Origin: Caldilineaceae bacterium
GTDB lineage: Bacteria; Chloroflexota; Anaerolineae; Caldilineales; Caldilineaceae
DNA length: 64,000 bases
Assembly: GCA_022842065.1 (NCBI GenBank)
Contig: JALHQH010000006.1
Coordinates: forward strand, 139,475 to 203,474
Direction of reading: 5' to 3'
This document shows positions 56,369 through 64,000 of the stretch, one piece after another. The position numbers and the translations under genes were made by a program. Below the pieces are notes generated by a model. That model had not been told where the DNA came from. It saw only the letters and a program-made list of their open reading frames with translations, and did not search any database. Numbering within the stretch: position 1 is the stretch's first letter; each line of letters begins with the position of its first letter.

Positions 56369-57106
56369 ATGACAGCAAAAGAACTTGAGCCAACACCGGA
56401 TGTGTTGACCGCCACCACTATCTCCACGAATCTTATCCACATCCGCGAACGCATCTATCAGGCCGCGCAGCGCGCCGGGCGGAGTGGTGATGAAGTCACC
56501 TTAGTGGCAGTCAGCAAAACCAAACCGATGGGTGTGATTCAGGCCGCCTATGAAGCCGGCCAACGCGATTTTGGCGAGAATCGGCTGGAAGAGCTGTGGG
56601 AAAAGGTGGCAGCCGCCAAAGTCTTGGGGCTAGAGGAGATCCGCTGGCATCTGATCGGCACCATCCAAAGCCGTAAGACCGAGCAGGCGGTTGGCCCCTT
56701 TGCGCTGATCCATGCCGTTGACCGCGTAAAAATCGCACAACGCCTTAGCCGCGACGCCGCGGCGGCTGGCTGCGTATTGTCAATACTGTTGGAAGTGAAT
56801 GTCAGCGGCGAGGCGAGCAAACAGGGGTTTACCCCCACCGAAGTACACGAAGCCGCAGGCGCGTTACTGGCATTGCCGGCCTTACACATTGCTGGATTGA
56901 TGACCATGGCCCCCTTGGTGGCAGAGGCAGAAGCGGCTCGCCCAGTCTTTCGTGCCCTGCGTGCATTACGGGATGAACTGCGCACGGCCTACCCCACCGG
57001 CGACTGGTCACAGCTTTCCATGGGCATGACCAATGATTTCGAGATCGCCGTCGAAGAAGGGGCGACCCTGGTGCGGGTCGGCTCGGCGATCTTTGGCTCG
57101 CGCTGA
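56369..57106 (+). CDS. yggS: PLP-homeostasis protein YggS/PLPBP
   Basis: A fold type III PLP carrier protein that regulates vitamin B6 supply; it has no known enzyme activity. The conserved block [12 protein letters not shown] contains the PLP-linked Lys of this family, with [38 protein letters not shown] and [30 protein letters not shown]. The first 20 residues are a short extension. ATG 56369. It leads the conserved yggS-proC-yggT neighbourhood. Confidence 0.92.
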   Translation: MTAKELEPTPDVLTATTISTNLIHIRERIYQAAQRAGRSGDEVTLVAVSKTKPMGVIQAAYEAGQRDFGENRLEELWEKVAAAKVLGLEEIRWHLIGTIQSRKTEQAVGPFALIHAVDRVKIAQRLSRDAAAAGCVLSILLEVNVSGEASKQGFTPTEVHEAAGALLALPALHIAGLMTMAPLVAEAEAARPVFRALRALRDELRTAYPTGDWSQLSMGMTNDFEIAVEEGATLVRVGSAIFGSR

Positions 57107-57117
57107 CGGAAAGACAA

Positions 57118-57190
57118 GACACGAGACAGGGAGACACGAGAATGAAGATTATCTCCCACGATCTCGTGTCTCCCTGTCTCGTGTCTCGTG
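57118..57190. repeat. Inverted array of GAGACACGA-type units between yggS and proC
   Basis: A 24-bp arm (57118-57141) rich in GAGACACGA units pairs perfectly with 57162-57185, and a further GTGTCTC unit follows. It is the fourth example here of short tandem units in inverted orientation just after a stop codon. Confidence 0.85.
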
Positions 57191-57238
57191 TCTCATGGCC
57201 GCTCTTTTTAACAACAACCATCACACTGAGGATCAATT

Positions 57239-58066
57239 ATGACCCTGGAAGCAAGCAGAATCGCCTTTATCGGCAGCGGGGCAATGGGCGAAGCAATGAT
57301 CAAAGGGCTGCTCGCCCGTCAGCTCATCGCCGCCGATCAGATCATGGCTAGTGATCCCGTGGCGGCGCGCCGTGAAATGATTGCAAACGCCTATGGCGTC
57401 GGAACCACGGCTGACAACACAGCCGCGGTGGCGGCCGCCGATTTTGTGGTGATGAGTATCAAACCGCAGGCGATTGGCGTTGTCGCCGGCGTCCTACAGG
57501 GCAAACTCAAAGGCGATGCCGTGGTGCTCAGCATCATGGCGGGAGTTTCGCTCAAAACGTTGCAAACGAATTTAGCCCACGACCGCATTGTCCGCGCCAT
57601 GCCCAATACACCTGCCCAACTCAACATGGGTGTCACGGCCTGGATCCCCACTCCGAGCGTCACTGCAACCCAAGCCACACAGACCCAGGCGATCCTCGGC
57701 GCGTTGGGCGAAGAGCTGCGCGTTGACAAAGAAGATTTCATCGATATGCAGACCGGCTTGGGTGGCTCTGGCCCTGGCTTTGTCTTTCTGATCATCGAAG
57801 CGATGATCGATGCGGGCGTACAGATGGGCTTTGCCCGCGCCGATGCCCAGAAGATTGTGCTGCAAACGATTGCCGGCAGTGTTGCCCTCGTCCGCGAGAC
57901 GGGAAAACATCCGGCGGAGTTGCGTAACCTGGTGACCAGTGCCGGTGGAACTACTGCCGCCGGCCTTTATCAATTGGAAAAAGCCGGCGTGCGGACTGCC
58001 CTGGCTGATGCCATCTTTGCCGCCTATCACCGCAGCCAGGAATTAGGCCGCCTGAACGAGAAATGA
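57239..58066 (+). CDS. proC: Pyrroline-5-carboxylate reductase
   Basis: Last step of proline synthesis: NAD(P)H-dependent reduction of pyrroline-5-carboxylate. N-terminal Rossmann motif [19 protein letters not shown], then [15 protein letters not shown] and [15 protein letters not shown]. The C-terminal dimer domain carries the family signature [46 protein letters not shown]. At 275 residues it is typical. ATG 57239 has GAGGATC upstream. It overlaps no neighbour; yggT follows at 10 bp. Confidence 0.95.
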   Translation: MTLEASRIAFIGSGAMGEAMIKGLLARQLIAADQIMASDPVAARREMIANAYGVGTTADNTAAVAAADFVVMSIKPQAIGVVAGVLQGKLKGDAVVLSIMAGVSLKTLQTNLAHDRIVRAMPNTPAQLNMGVTAWIPTPSVTATQATQTQAILGALGEELRVDKEDFIDMQTGLGGSGPGFVFLIIEAMIDAGVQMGFARADAQKIVLQTIAGSVALVRETGKHPAELRNLVTSAGGTTAAGLYQLEKAGVRTALADAIFAAYHRSQELGRLNEK

Positions 58067-58075
58067 GTAACATCC

Positions 58076-58342
58076 ATGAGTGAGCTGTTTTCTTTACTTG
58101 GTACTGCGATCTACCTCTATTCGTTTTTGATCTTTATCCGCGTCCTGTTGACCTGGATTCCAAACCTCGATCCGTACAATCCGATTGTCCGGCTGCTCTA
58201 CCAGGCGACCGATCCGGTTTTGGAACCGGCCCGCCGGATCATCCCGCCCTTGGGGGGTATGATCGACATCTCGCCCATGATCGTGCTCTTTGCGCTGTCG
58301 ATTCTGGCCCAGATGTTACAGGACTTGGCACGCACTTTGTAG
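58076..58342 (+). CDS. yggT: YggT family membrane protein
   Basis: An 88-residue protein with two helices: LLGTAIYLYSFLIFIRVLLTWIPNLDPYNPIVRLLYQATDPVLEPARRIIPPLGGMIDISPMIVLFALSILAQML. The motif P.L.P.R...P..GG.DISP is the YggT/YlmG signature. In other bacteria it lies with yggS and proC near cell-division genes; its role is unclear, with reported links to chloroplast nucleoid and cell-envelope functions. Confidence 0.9.
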   Translation: MSELFSLLGTAIYLYSFLIFIRVLLTWIPNLDPYNPIVRLLYQATDPVLEPARRIIPPLGGMIDISPMIVLFALSILAQMLQDLARTL

Positions 58343-58388
58343 TAACGGCAGCGTTGCCGTTAGTTTTCCGGTAATAGCGGAACATTTT

Positions 58389-58775
58389 GTGGAGAATCAA
58401 CGTATTACCCGAGAGCGCTTTGAAGAGTTGGTCAGCGAAGCCCTAGAAAGCATTCCTGAGGAACTTTGGGCGCGCATTGATAATCTAGCCGTGCTGGTCG
58501 AAGAGTGGCCGACCCTGGCCCAACGCCAAAGTGTTGGCTTGGGACAGGATAGTCTGCTACTTGGACTATACGAAGGCGTGCCGCTAACCGCACGTACCCA
58601 TCACTATGGTTTGGTCGCGCCAGACAAGATCACCATCTTTCGCCGCCCGATCCTGCTCGTCTGTCCGCCTGACGAAGATGCGATTCGTAGCCAGGTCCGG
58701 CGGACGGTGCTGCACGAAATTGCCCACCATTTTGGCATTAGTGATGCGCGGCTGCACGAAATCGGTGCCTATTAG
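58389..58775 (+). CDS. Minigluzincin-type metallopeptidase family protein
   Basis: A 128-residue DUF1025/minigluzincin protein: FEELVSEALESIPEELWARIDNLAVLVEEWPT...LLGLYEGVPLTART...TVLHEIAHHFGISDARLHEIGAY. HEIAHHFGI is the HExxH zinc motif and the C-terminal Glu the gluzincin third ligand. The start is ambiguous: GTG 58389 gives the usual N-terminus, whereas ATG 58290 would overlap yggT by 53 bp with an unconserved leader. Substrate unknown; the family is compact and cytoplasmic. Confidence 0.82.
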   Translation: MENQRITRERFEELVSEALESIPEELWARIDNLAVLVEEWPTLAQRQSVGLGQDSLLLGLYEGVPLTARTHHYGLVAPDKITIFRRPILLVCPPDEDAIRSQVRRTVLHEIAHHFGISDARLHEIGAY

Positions 58776-58812
58776 ACTACTATTTTTGTACCCCCGAAAG
58801 GATCTTAAACCA

Positions 58813-59658
58813 ATGAAACCTACCAAATTTTTCCGGACGATCATCAGTCTCACGTTGCTGCTTTCCCTGCTGCTCAGTGGCTGTAGCACGCCAGAATTGC
58901 CGCAACTGCCGGAACTGCCGGCGTTGCCGGAAATTCCCGATCTGTCCCAACTGCCTGGTATCCCCGAAAGCCTGCGCGATCTGCCCAATGTGCTTAGCGA
59001 TCTGGGGCTGCCGGATCTAAGCAGCATTACTAATTTGCCGGGGCTGGAAGATCTGCCCCTGCTGCAAACGCCCCCTGGCGCGATTAGCTTCAGCGGCCCA
59101 ACCGAGTGGCCATTACAGGCGGGCGACCGGATCCCAGGCACAGATATTGTCCTGAACAGTGTGAGCGAGGCCGGCGCAGAATTTCTGATCGGCGGACTGC
59201 GTAGCGTGCGCACCATGGGTGATTCCCTCGATTTTGATGGCGATTTGGCCAACATTAGCGGCGTCACCTATAATCTACGGCTGCGGATCTATTACATCGG
59301 CGGCGATTCGGTGCGCGCGGCCGGCGTCCAACGGCTGCTGATCCGTGATATCCAACCGCAGCAGGCCGCTGTGACCTTGAGTGGCATGACGATAAAACTG
59401 CCCTTTACGGTCAATGCGAGTACTGGTGCGCCCATTATCGGTACCACATTGGGCTACAGCGGTTCACAGGAGCGTGGTGGGCAAATTACCGGTTTGCCGG
59501 AAGGTGATTACCCTTTCCTGAAAATTGGTGATAGTATAAGCTGGAAAGGCTACTTACGCTCAGACATCCCGGTTGAGTATAATCTGCGCATGCTCTATTA
59601 TGATGCCAACAGTGCACAAGTAGGGGGAATTGTTACCCTTGCGCTGCCCAACCAGTAA
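58813..59658 (+). CDS. Lipoprotein with Leu-Pro repeat spacer
   Basis: A 281-residue lipoprotein, family not recognised. Signal and lipobox: LTLLLSLLLSGCSTP, lipidated Cys about residue 22. A spacer of repeated L-P-x-L-P/LPEIP units (about 26-85) would act as a stiff stalk. The remainder (about 90-281) is an all-beta domain or two, with SFSGPTEWPLQAGDRIPGTDIVLNS and DSISWKGYLRSDIPVEYNLRMLYYDAN. ATG 58813 has AAAGGATC upstream; the frame is open far upstream without support. Confidence 0.75.
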   Translation: MKPTKFFRTIISLTLLLSLLLSGCSTPELPQLPELPALPEIPDLSQLPGIPESLRDLPNVLSDLGLPDLSSITNLPGLEDLPLLQTPPGAISFSGPTEWPLQAGDRIPGTDIVLNSVSEAGAEFLIGGLRSVRTMGDSLDFDGDLANISGVTYNLRLRIYYIGGDSVRAAGVQRLLIRDIQPQQAAVTLSGMTIKLPFTVNASTGAPIIGTTLGYSGSQERGGQITGLPEGDYPFLKIGDSISWKGYLRSDIPVEYNLRMLYYDANSAQVGGIVTLALPNQ

Positions 59659-59698
59659 GGCGAAATTGGATCGCTAACTCCAGCAAAGAGGTTACCCT

Positions 59699-60622
59699 AT
59701 GTCACAGACCGACGAAATCGACATCGATGCACCCGAAGATCGCTATGCGGACAACCGTCAAAACGCGTACAACAACAGCGCGCACACGGTAGCCCCCACC
59801 AGTACAGCCCTCCAGGTGCAAGCCATCAAAGCGGACTATTACAACATTGCGGACGCTGAAGATTGGCCGGTTGCCGGTCTCGTCGTGTTGCTCGACCGCC
59901 GCCGCCAACCAGTGCGCGCCGAGTTACATCTCTATGAAGAGTCGGACAAGTACGACGAATTTGCCCTGCGCCATGCGCAAGCGCTGCTCGCCGAACGCTA
60001 CTACAGTACCGATCCGGTACAGATGCAGGTGATGCAGAGTTACGCCTGGCGCGAAACGCTGGCGATTCAGCCCAGTGGCAATGCCGTCACCCCCGAGAAT
60101 GATCCCTTGGCCTTTGTCCGCCAATACTGGCAATATATCGCCGCGGGCAGTGCCGCATTGGTCTTGATCTTCCTCATCTGGTCGATCGTCTCCTTTTTCC
60201 GCTCACCGGAGGAAGCAGCGCCAGTGGTCGAAACCCCCGTTGTTGCCGCCGCTGAAAGCAGTGGCGAGAGCGCCAGCACCACCACCGACGCAGCCGCCCC
60301 AGTGGCGACTACCCCCGCCCTTGGCGCCCAACTCAACGGCTTGCCGACAAGTCGCAATGCCGATCCAGGGCTGGCGGTGGGGGGACGTGCCATTATCCAA
60401 CCAGGCATGACAGCTTCCCTGGTCAGCGAACCTTCATCGGATCAAAGTAAGGTGATTGGGGCCTTAACCGAAGGTACGGTCGTCACCTTGATTGACGGCC
60501 CAGTGCAGTTACAGGGGAATAGCGATACGATTGTCTGGTTCCGTGTGCGGCTGGATAGTGGTGCCGAAGGATGGGCACCCGCCAATACCAGCGACTTCAC
60601 GATCCTGCGGCCAACCCAATAG
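59699..60622 (+). CDS. Membrane-anchored SH3-domain protein
   Basis: A 307-residue protein. The cytoplasmic N-terminal region (about 1-140) is acidic and of unknown fold. One transmembrane helix lies at 145-167 (YIAAGSAALVLIFLIWSIVSFF). An Ala/Thr/Pro linker (about 168-235) is followed by a bacterial SH3 domain (about 235-305: AIIQPGMTASLVSEPSSDQSKVIGALTEGTVVTLIDGPVQLQGNSDTIVWFRVRLDSGAEGWAPANTSDFTIL) facing outside. Such domains often bind cell-wall material. It ends in a bidirectional terminator. Confidence 0.8.
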   Translation: MSQTDEIDIDAPEDRYADNRQNAYNNSAHTVAPTSTALQVQAIKADYYNIADAEDWPVAGLVVLLDRRRQPVRAELHLYEESDKYDEFALRHAQALLAERYYSTDPVQMQVMQSYAWRETLAIQPSGNAVTPENDPLAFVRQYWQYIAAGSAALVLIFLIWSIVSFFRSPEEAAPVVETPVVAAAESSGESASTTTDAAAPVATTPALGAQLNGLPTSRNADPGLAVGGRAIIQPGMTASLVSEPSSDQSKVIGALTEGTVVTLIDGPVQLQGNSDTIVWFRVRLDSGAEGWAPANTSDFTILRPTQ

Positions 60623-60636
60623 ATCGATAATTGAAC

Positions 60637-60675
60637 AAAAAAAAGCCGGTCGCCCCTGGGCGACCGGCTTTTTTT
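60637..60675. terminator. Bidirectional rho-independent terminator
   Basis: GCCGGTCGCCC (60645-60655) and GGGCGACCGGC (60658-60668) form an 11-bp stem with a 2-nt loop, flanked by eight A on the left and seven T on the right. It serves the SH3 protein gene (plus) and the ABC ATPase gene (minus). Confidence 0.95.
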
Positions 60676-60677
60676 GT

Positions 60678-61775
60678 TCAATTAGGAACCAACGCCACTC
60701 CAGCTGGGGCCAACCAGAGCGTAACCGGCGCACCAAGGGTAAGCTGATCAAGCCAAGGCATGACCAGGGCCGCGGCCAGGTCGAAGCGCAGTGAATATTC
60801 GCCAGTGGCGGTCTGCGGGCTGAGGGCAAGGCGATAGGTTGCGCCCTGAAAAGCCAGCGCAGTCAGTTGACCGGTCAGTGCGAACGCATCGGGGGGCAGG
60901 GATGGGTGCGCCGTTGTCTCCGCAACGGCCAGCCGTTGGACCGCATCGGGGCGCAACAACAGTTGCAGCGCACCCGCAGCAGGCAGAGTCTGTGAGGGCA
61001 GTGGCCAGCGACCGAGGGGACTTTCCACCAGCCCTTGGTCAGCTAGCAAAGTGGTGGGCAACAAATTACCCAGCCCCAAAAAGCGCGCCACAAAAGCATT
61101 CGCCGGGAAGCCATAGATGGCTTGTGGCGTGCCGATCTGCTCAATCTGCCCCGCGCGCATGACGACCAACCGGTCGGCGACACTAAAAGCCTCTTGCTGA
61201 TCATGGGTAACATAGAGCGCGGTGGCAGCGACCCGTTTCAGAATTGTGCGCAATTGGGTCATTAGCTCATCACGCAGGGTACGGTCAAGGCTACCGAGCG
61301 GTTCATCCAGCATCAGCAACTGGGGGCTAGGGGCCAGACTGCGGGCGAGCGCCACCCGTTGCCGCTCGCCCCCGCTCAGGGCAAAGACCGAGCGGTCAGT
61401 ATAGCCAGGCAGATCGACAAGCCGTAGCACCTCAGCCACCCGTTGCGTAATCGCGGCGTCTGCTTGGCCGGCCATGCGCAGCCCAAAGGCAATATTTTGG
61501 GCGACGGTCCGATGGGGAAAGAGCGCATAGTCCTGAAACATTAAGCCAAAGTTGCGCTGATGGACAGGCAATTTAGTCAGGTCGCGTCCATCCAGGGTCA
61601 GCGAACCACGATCGGGTTGCTCCAAACCAGCAACAATCCGTAAGAGGGTTGTTTTGCCACAGCCACTGGGACCTAACAGACAGAGCACTTCCCCCCGTTC
61701 AATCGTCAGATCGATCTGGTGCAACGCATTGGTTACGCCATCATAACTTTTCTCTACCCGATTAATCTGCAACAT
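60678..61775 (-). CDS. ABC transporter ATP-binding protein, Fe3+/thiamine (FbpC/ThiQ/PotA) type
   Basis: The importer ATPase has Walker A GPSGCGKTTLLRIV, Q-loop QDYALFPH, signature LSGGERQRVALARSL, Walker B LLMLDEPLGSLD and switch His in VTHDQQEA. A C-terminal TOBE-like regulatory region (about 240-365) is present. ATG 61775 (MLQINRVEKSYDG) is the family start. With the fused permease it forms a complete membrane pump, which lacks only a binding protein that may lie beyond the right edge. Substrate: iron, thiamine or a polyol cannot be separated. Confidence 0.9.
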   Translation of the reverse strand: MLQINRVEKSYDGVTNALHQIDLTIERGEVLCLLGPSGCGKTTLLRIVAGLEQPDRGSLTLDGRDLTKLPVHQRNFGLMFQDYALFPHRTVAQNIAFGLRMAGQADAAITQRVAEVLRLVDLPGYTDRSVFALSGGERQRVALARSLAPSPQLLMLDEPLGSLDRTLRDELMTQLRTILKRVAATALYVTHDQQEAFSVADRLVVMRAGQIEQIGTPQAIYGFPANAFVARFLGLGNLLPTTLLADQGLVESPLGRWPLPSQTLPAAGALQLLLRPDAVQRLAVAETTAHPSLPPDAFALTGQLTALAFQGATYRLALSPQTATGEYSLRFDLAAALVMPWLDQLTLGAPVTLWLAPAGVALVPN

Positions 61776-61882
61776 AACGCTATATTTTATCTCTATCGAG
61801 GTGACTATCACTGTGCACGACCCGCTTCAGGCGTAGCACCGTTACCGGAAAGCGACAGTCACCTGCGGTCACCATCCGGCCT

Positions 61883-62266
61883 TCAGGATTGATCTTGATC
61901 GCGCCGCCGCCAGTCGCCGCTGCGTAACAGCGGGAAGCGCGCCGCATAAAGTGGATCAGCCAAATAGACCCAAGCTTCACAGTGCTCGCCACTAGCCAGG
62001 GTGACGGGGTATAACTGGCGGACATATTCGTCACCCTCATAGTGGTCGAGCTGCTCTAACAAGCCAGGCAATTGCGCAGGATCCAGCCAATGAACCTCGC
62101 CGCTGACCGTGCCTTTGCCCGGTACCGCAATTGGGTAACCATCGCCAACATAAAGCCGTGTGTTGGAAAGGTGGGCAGCCTCCCAATGCAGACTAGCGGC
62201 GGCAACGAGGCCAAAGCCACGTTCCCCACTCATTAAAGTACCGTAAACAAAGAGCCGTTCTTCCAT
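61883..62266 (-). CDS. Gamma-glutamylcyclotransferase-family protein
   Basis: A 127-residue GGCT/AIG2-like protein: MEERLFVYGTLMSGERGFGLVAAAS...LYVGDGYPIAVPGKGTVSGEVHWLDPAQLPGLLEQLDHYEGDEYVRQLYPVTLASGEHCEAWVYL. YGTLM is the substrate-binding loop and the Glu in the DHYEG motif the catalytic acid. Members cleave gamma-glutamyl-amino acids or related compounds to 5-oxoproline. ATG 62266 is the family start. It sits in the ABC operon, 19 bp after the permease stop and about 107 bp before the ATPase start. Confidence 0.85.
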   Translation of the reverse strand: MEERLFVYGTLMSGERGFGLVAAASLHWEAAHLSNTRLYVGDGYPIAVPGKGTVSGEVHWLDPAQLPGLLEQLDHYEGDEYVRQLYPVTLASGEHCEAWVYLADPLYAARFPLLRSGDWRRRDQDQS

Positions 62267-62285
62267 ACTTATACTCCACTCTATC

Positions 62286-63947
62286 TCAAAACTCGCTTGT
62301 ATTAGGCAGACGCAACCGTTCAATCACCAGCAGTGAGACGGCACAGACCGCCATCAGCAAGGTACTCATCGCCAGCGCCTGGCCATAGTTCAACTGGCCG
62401 GGTTGGCTGAGCGCCCGATAGATCACCACCGGCATGGTCGGCGTGTCAGGCCGGCTGACCAGTAGCGTTGCGCCAAATTCACCCAGGCTAATCGTAAAGG
62501 CAAAGGTTGCACTGACCAGCAGCGCCCGCAGTAGAATCGGGGCATCAACTTCCCACCAGGCCCGCCAGGGTGCGGCCCCCAAGATGGCCGCGGCCTCGCG
62601 CAAGCGCGGATCGAGACTGCGCAATGCCGGCAAAAAGGTGCGCAAAACAAAAGGGGCTGCAATCAGTGTATGCGCGATTGGCGTTAACAGCAAGGAAGTA
62701 CGTAGCGCGCCGAGCGCGACAATGTAGCCAAAGCCCAGGGTCACGGCCGATGTACCCAGTGGAAGCAGGAAGATCGGGTCGAGCAGCGTCGTCAGCAGCG
62801 AGCGGGGACGCGCCAATAAATAGGCACTAATCACCCCAAGCAGCAGGCTCAAGACCATAGTCGCTGCCGCAAAGAGCAGTGAATTGCGCACGGCGACGAG
62901 GGGCGCAACAAAAAAGGCACTTTGGCGGGGATTTTCAGCCAGGGCGCGGTAATATTGCAACGTCCAGCCCCCATCGCCCACGCCAAAGCTGCGCCAAGCC
63001 AGCGCCAAGAGCGGGCCGACTAGGACCAGTAACATGAGCAGCAGCGCGATAAAGACGAAAATTCGCGCAGCCCCGCGCGGTGGCCGCGCCACTTGTTGGG
63101 CCGGCTGCATTTCCAGCGGGAGGCTCAGGCGAGCCTGCAGTTGAGTATAGATCGCCATGACGATAAAGGTGAGCCCCATTTGGACCAAGCTCAAAAACGC
63201 GGCAACTGGCAAGTTGAAGAGGTTGACCGCCTGGCGGTAGATCTCCACCTCCAGGGTGGCAAAACGCAACCCACCCAGGATCAAGATGACGCCAAAGCTG
63301 GTAAAGCAGAAGAGAAAGATCAGCAAGCCGGCCGCAATCACACTGGGCAAGATCAACGGCAGGGTGACCTCCCAGAAAATGACTAGCGGCGACGCCCCGA
63401 GCATGGCGGCCCCCTCTCGTAGGCGCGGGCTAAGATTGGCCCAGAAGCTGCCCACCGTGCGCACCACCACACTCACATTGTAAAAGGCATGGGCAATCAG
63501 AATAATCCAGATCGTTTGCAACAGCTCCAGGGGCGGCGCGTCCAGGGCAAAGAGCGTTTGTAGCCACTGGTTAATCATGCCTTGGCGTCCGATGAGCGCG
63601 GTAAACGCAGCCGCCACCACCACCGTTGGCATGACAAACGGGATCGCCGTCAGCGCGCGGAGCAGACTTTTACCCGGAAATTCGTAGTGGGCAAAAAGAT
63701 AGGCCAACGGCAACCCCAAAGCAAGGGTTAACGCGGTTGAGGCCACCGCCTGCCAAGTGGTGAACCAGAGCAACTGCCAGAAGAAAGGCGCGGCGAGCAA
63801 GTCACGCAGCACAGTCCATTCGCCCTCGGTTGCGGCCAGGCTTAGTTGCAGAATGCGCGACAAGGGATAGAAGTAAAACGCGCCCAGAAAGAGTAGCGGC
63901 AAACTATAGAGCAACAGACGCGCCGAACGCTGGAGTAAGGTAGGCAT
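62286..63947 (-). CDS. ABC transporter permease, fused FbpB/ThiP type
   Basis: A two-domain permease of about 553 residues with 12 helices, each half having its own BPD_transp_1 coupling loop: [25 protein letters not shown] in the first and [25 protein letters not shown] in the second. Fused permeases of this kind belong to Fe3+ and thiamine importers. It is the first gene of the minus-strand operon in the window; a binding-protein gene may precede it outside. Start ATG 63947 (MPTLLQRS) is more plausible than the frame start at 63974. Confidence 0.9.
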   Translation of the reverse strand: MPTLLQRSARLLLYSLPLLFLGAFYFYPLSRILQLSLAATEGEWTVLRDLLAAPFFWQLLWFTTWQAVASTALTLALGLPLAYLFAHYEFPGKSLLRALTAIPFVMPTVVVAAAFTALIGRQGMINQWLQTLFALDAPPLELLQTIWIILIAHAFYNVSVVVRTVGSFWANLSPRLREGAAMLGASPLVIFWEVTLPLILPSVIAAGLLIFLFCFTSFGVILILGGLRFATLEVEIYRQAVNLFNLPVAAFLSLVQMGLTFIVMAIYTQLQARLSLPLEMQPAQQVARPPRGAARIFVFIALLLMLLVLVGPLLALAWRSFGVGDGGWTLQYYRALAENPRQSAFFVAPLVAVRNSLLFAAATMVLSLLLGVISAYLLARPRSLLTTLLDPIFLLPLGTSAVTLGFGYIVALGALRTSLLLTPIAHTLIAAPFVLRTFLPALRSLDPRLREAAAILGAAPWRAWWEVDAPILLRALLVSATFAFTISLGEFGATLLVSRPDTPTMPVVIYRALSQPGQLNYGQALAMSTLLMAVCAVSLLVIERLRLPNTSEF

Positions 63948-64000
63948 AGGGATTCTCAAGTGGCCTAGAGACAAGCGACAACCGTCACGGACAGGGGAGG

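Noticed and set aside
55095..56396. 433-residue minus-strand frame
   Set aside because: It is antisense to the exported protein with a clear signal peptide and has no domain or ribosome site.

Overview
The window looks like chromosomal DNA of a Chloroflexota bacterium, most likely from the Anaerolineae/Caldilineae side. I infer this from the gene repertoire and style, since there is no rRNA gene here. The signs are large exported proteins with Thr/Pro linkers and a C-terminal 'YLPLV' type tail, a dnaG followed by rpoD, many two-component kinases, lipoproteins with clear lipoboxes, and intergenic regions packed with short inverted tandem repeats. Most genes are GC-rich with ordinary bacterial codon use. 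One AT-rich patch (about 21.5-22.6 kb) stands out.

Layout. 0-5 kb: a cohesin-type exported protein, a class III aminotransferase (gabT), an EamA transporter and an SCP2 protein, bounded by two copies of a MITE-like element. 5.4-9.4 kb: dnaG and rpoD behind a textbook sigma-70 promoter, closed by a strong terminator. 9.4-11.1 kb: an enolase-superfamily enzyme, tRNA-Asn, and a rearranged second tRNA-Asn-like copy. 11.1-15.9 kb: a membrane protein, a NarL-type histidine kinase and an exported subtilisin. 16-19.8 kb: a peptide ABC importer operon (dppB-dppC-binding protein, minus strand) with its promoter. 19.8-22.6 kb: a higBA toxin-antitoxin pair with a DUF1294 gene, a short TatC-like protein and an unknown lipoprotein. 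22.6-28.2 kb: a 1510-residue thioester alpha-2-macroglobulin with an unusual internal membrane hairpin, and a DUF2726 gene. 28.2-33.6 kb: a GGTAGATA octamer array, a Gfo/Idh/MocA dehydrogenase, maf, rsgA, rarD and a second toxin-antitoxin pair. 33.7-42.5 kb: phosphoglucomutase, a PcrA/UvrD helicase with a putative ATP-grasp protein, an AI-2E family permease and mannose-6-phosphate isomerase. 42.4-53.3 kb (minus strand): a PAS/GAF histidine kinase, a 1141-residue HtrA-like protease with three repeated domains and an SH3b, a 47-residue membrane protein, a radical SAM protein and an SLC13 transporter. 53.6-60.6 kb (plus): pgeF, an exported protein, then the yggS-proC-yggT cluster continuing into a metallopeptidase, a lipoprotein and an SH3 membrane protein. 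60.7-64 kb (minus): an Fe3+/thiamine-type ABC permease and ATPase with a gamma-glutamylcyclotransferase gene between them.

Themes. Many genes act at or beyond the cytoplasmic membrane: proteases (subtilisin, HtrA), a protease-trapping macroglobulin, cohesin, SH3 proteins, a TatC-like protein and ABC importers. The most unusual features are the non-coding architecture (at least four intergenic inverted arrays of 7-9 bp tandem repeats, several MITE-like elements, perfect palindromes of 34 and 42 bp), the short TatC-like protein, the macroglobulin with an internal lipobox-like hairpin, and the tRNA-Asn-derived sequence. No CRISPR array, prophage or intact transposase gene was seen.
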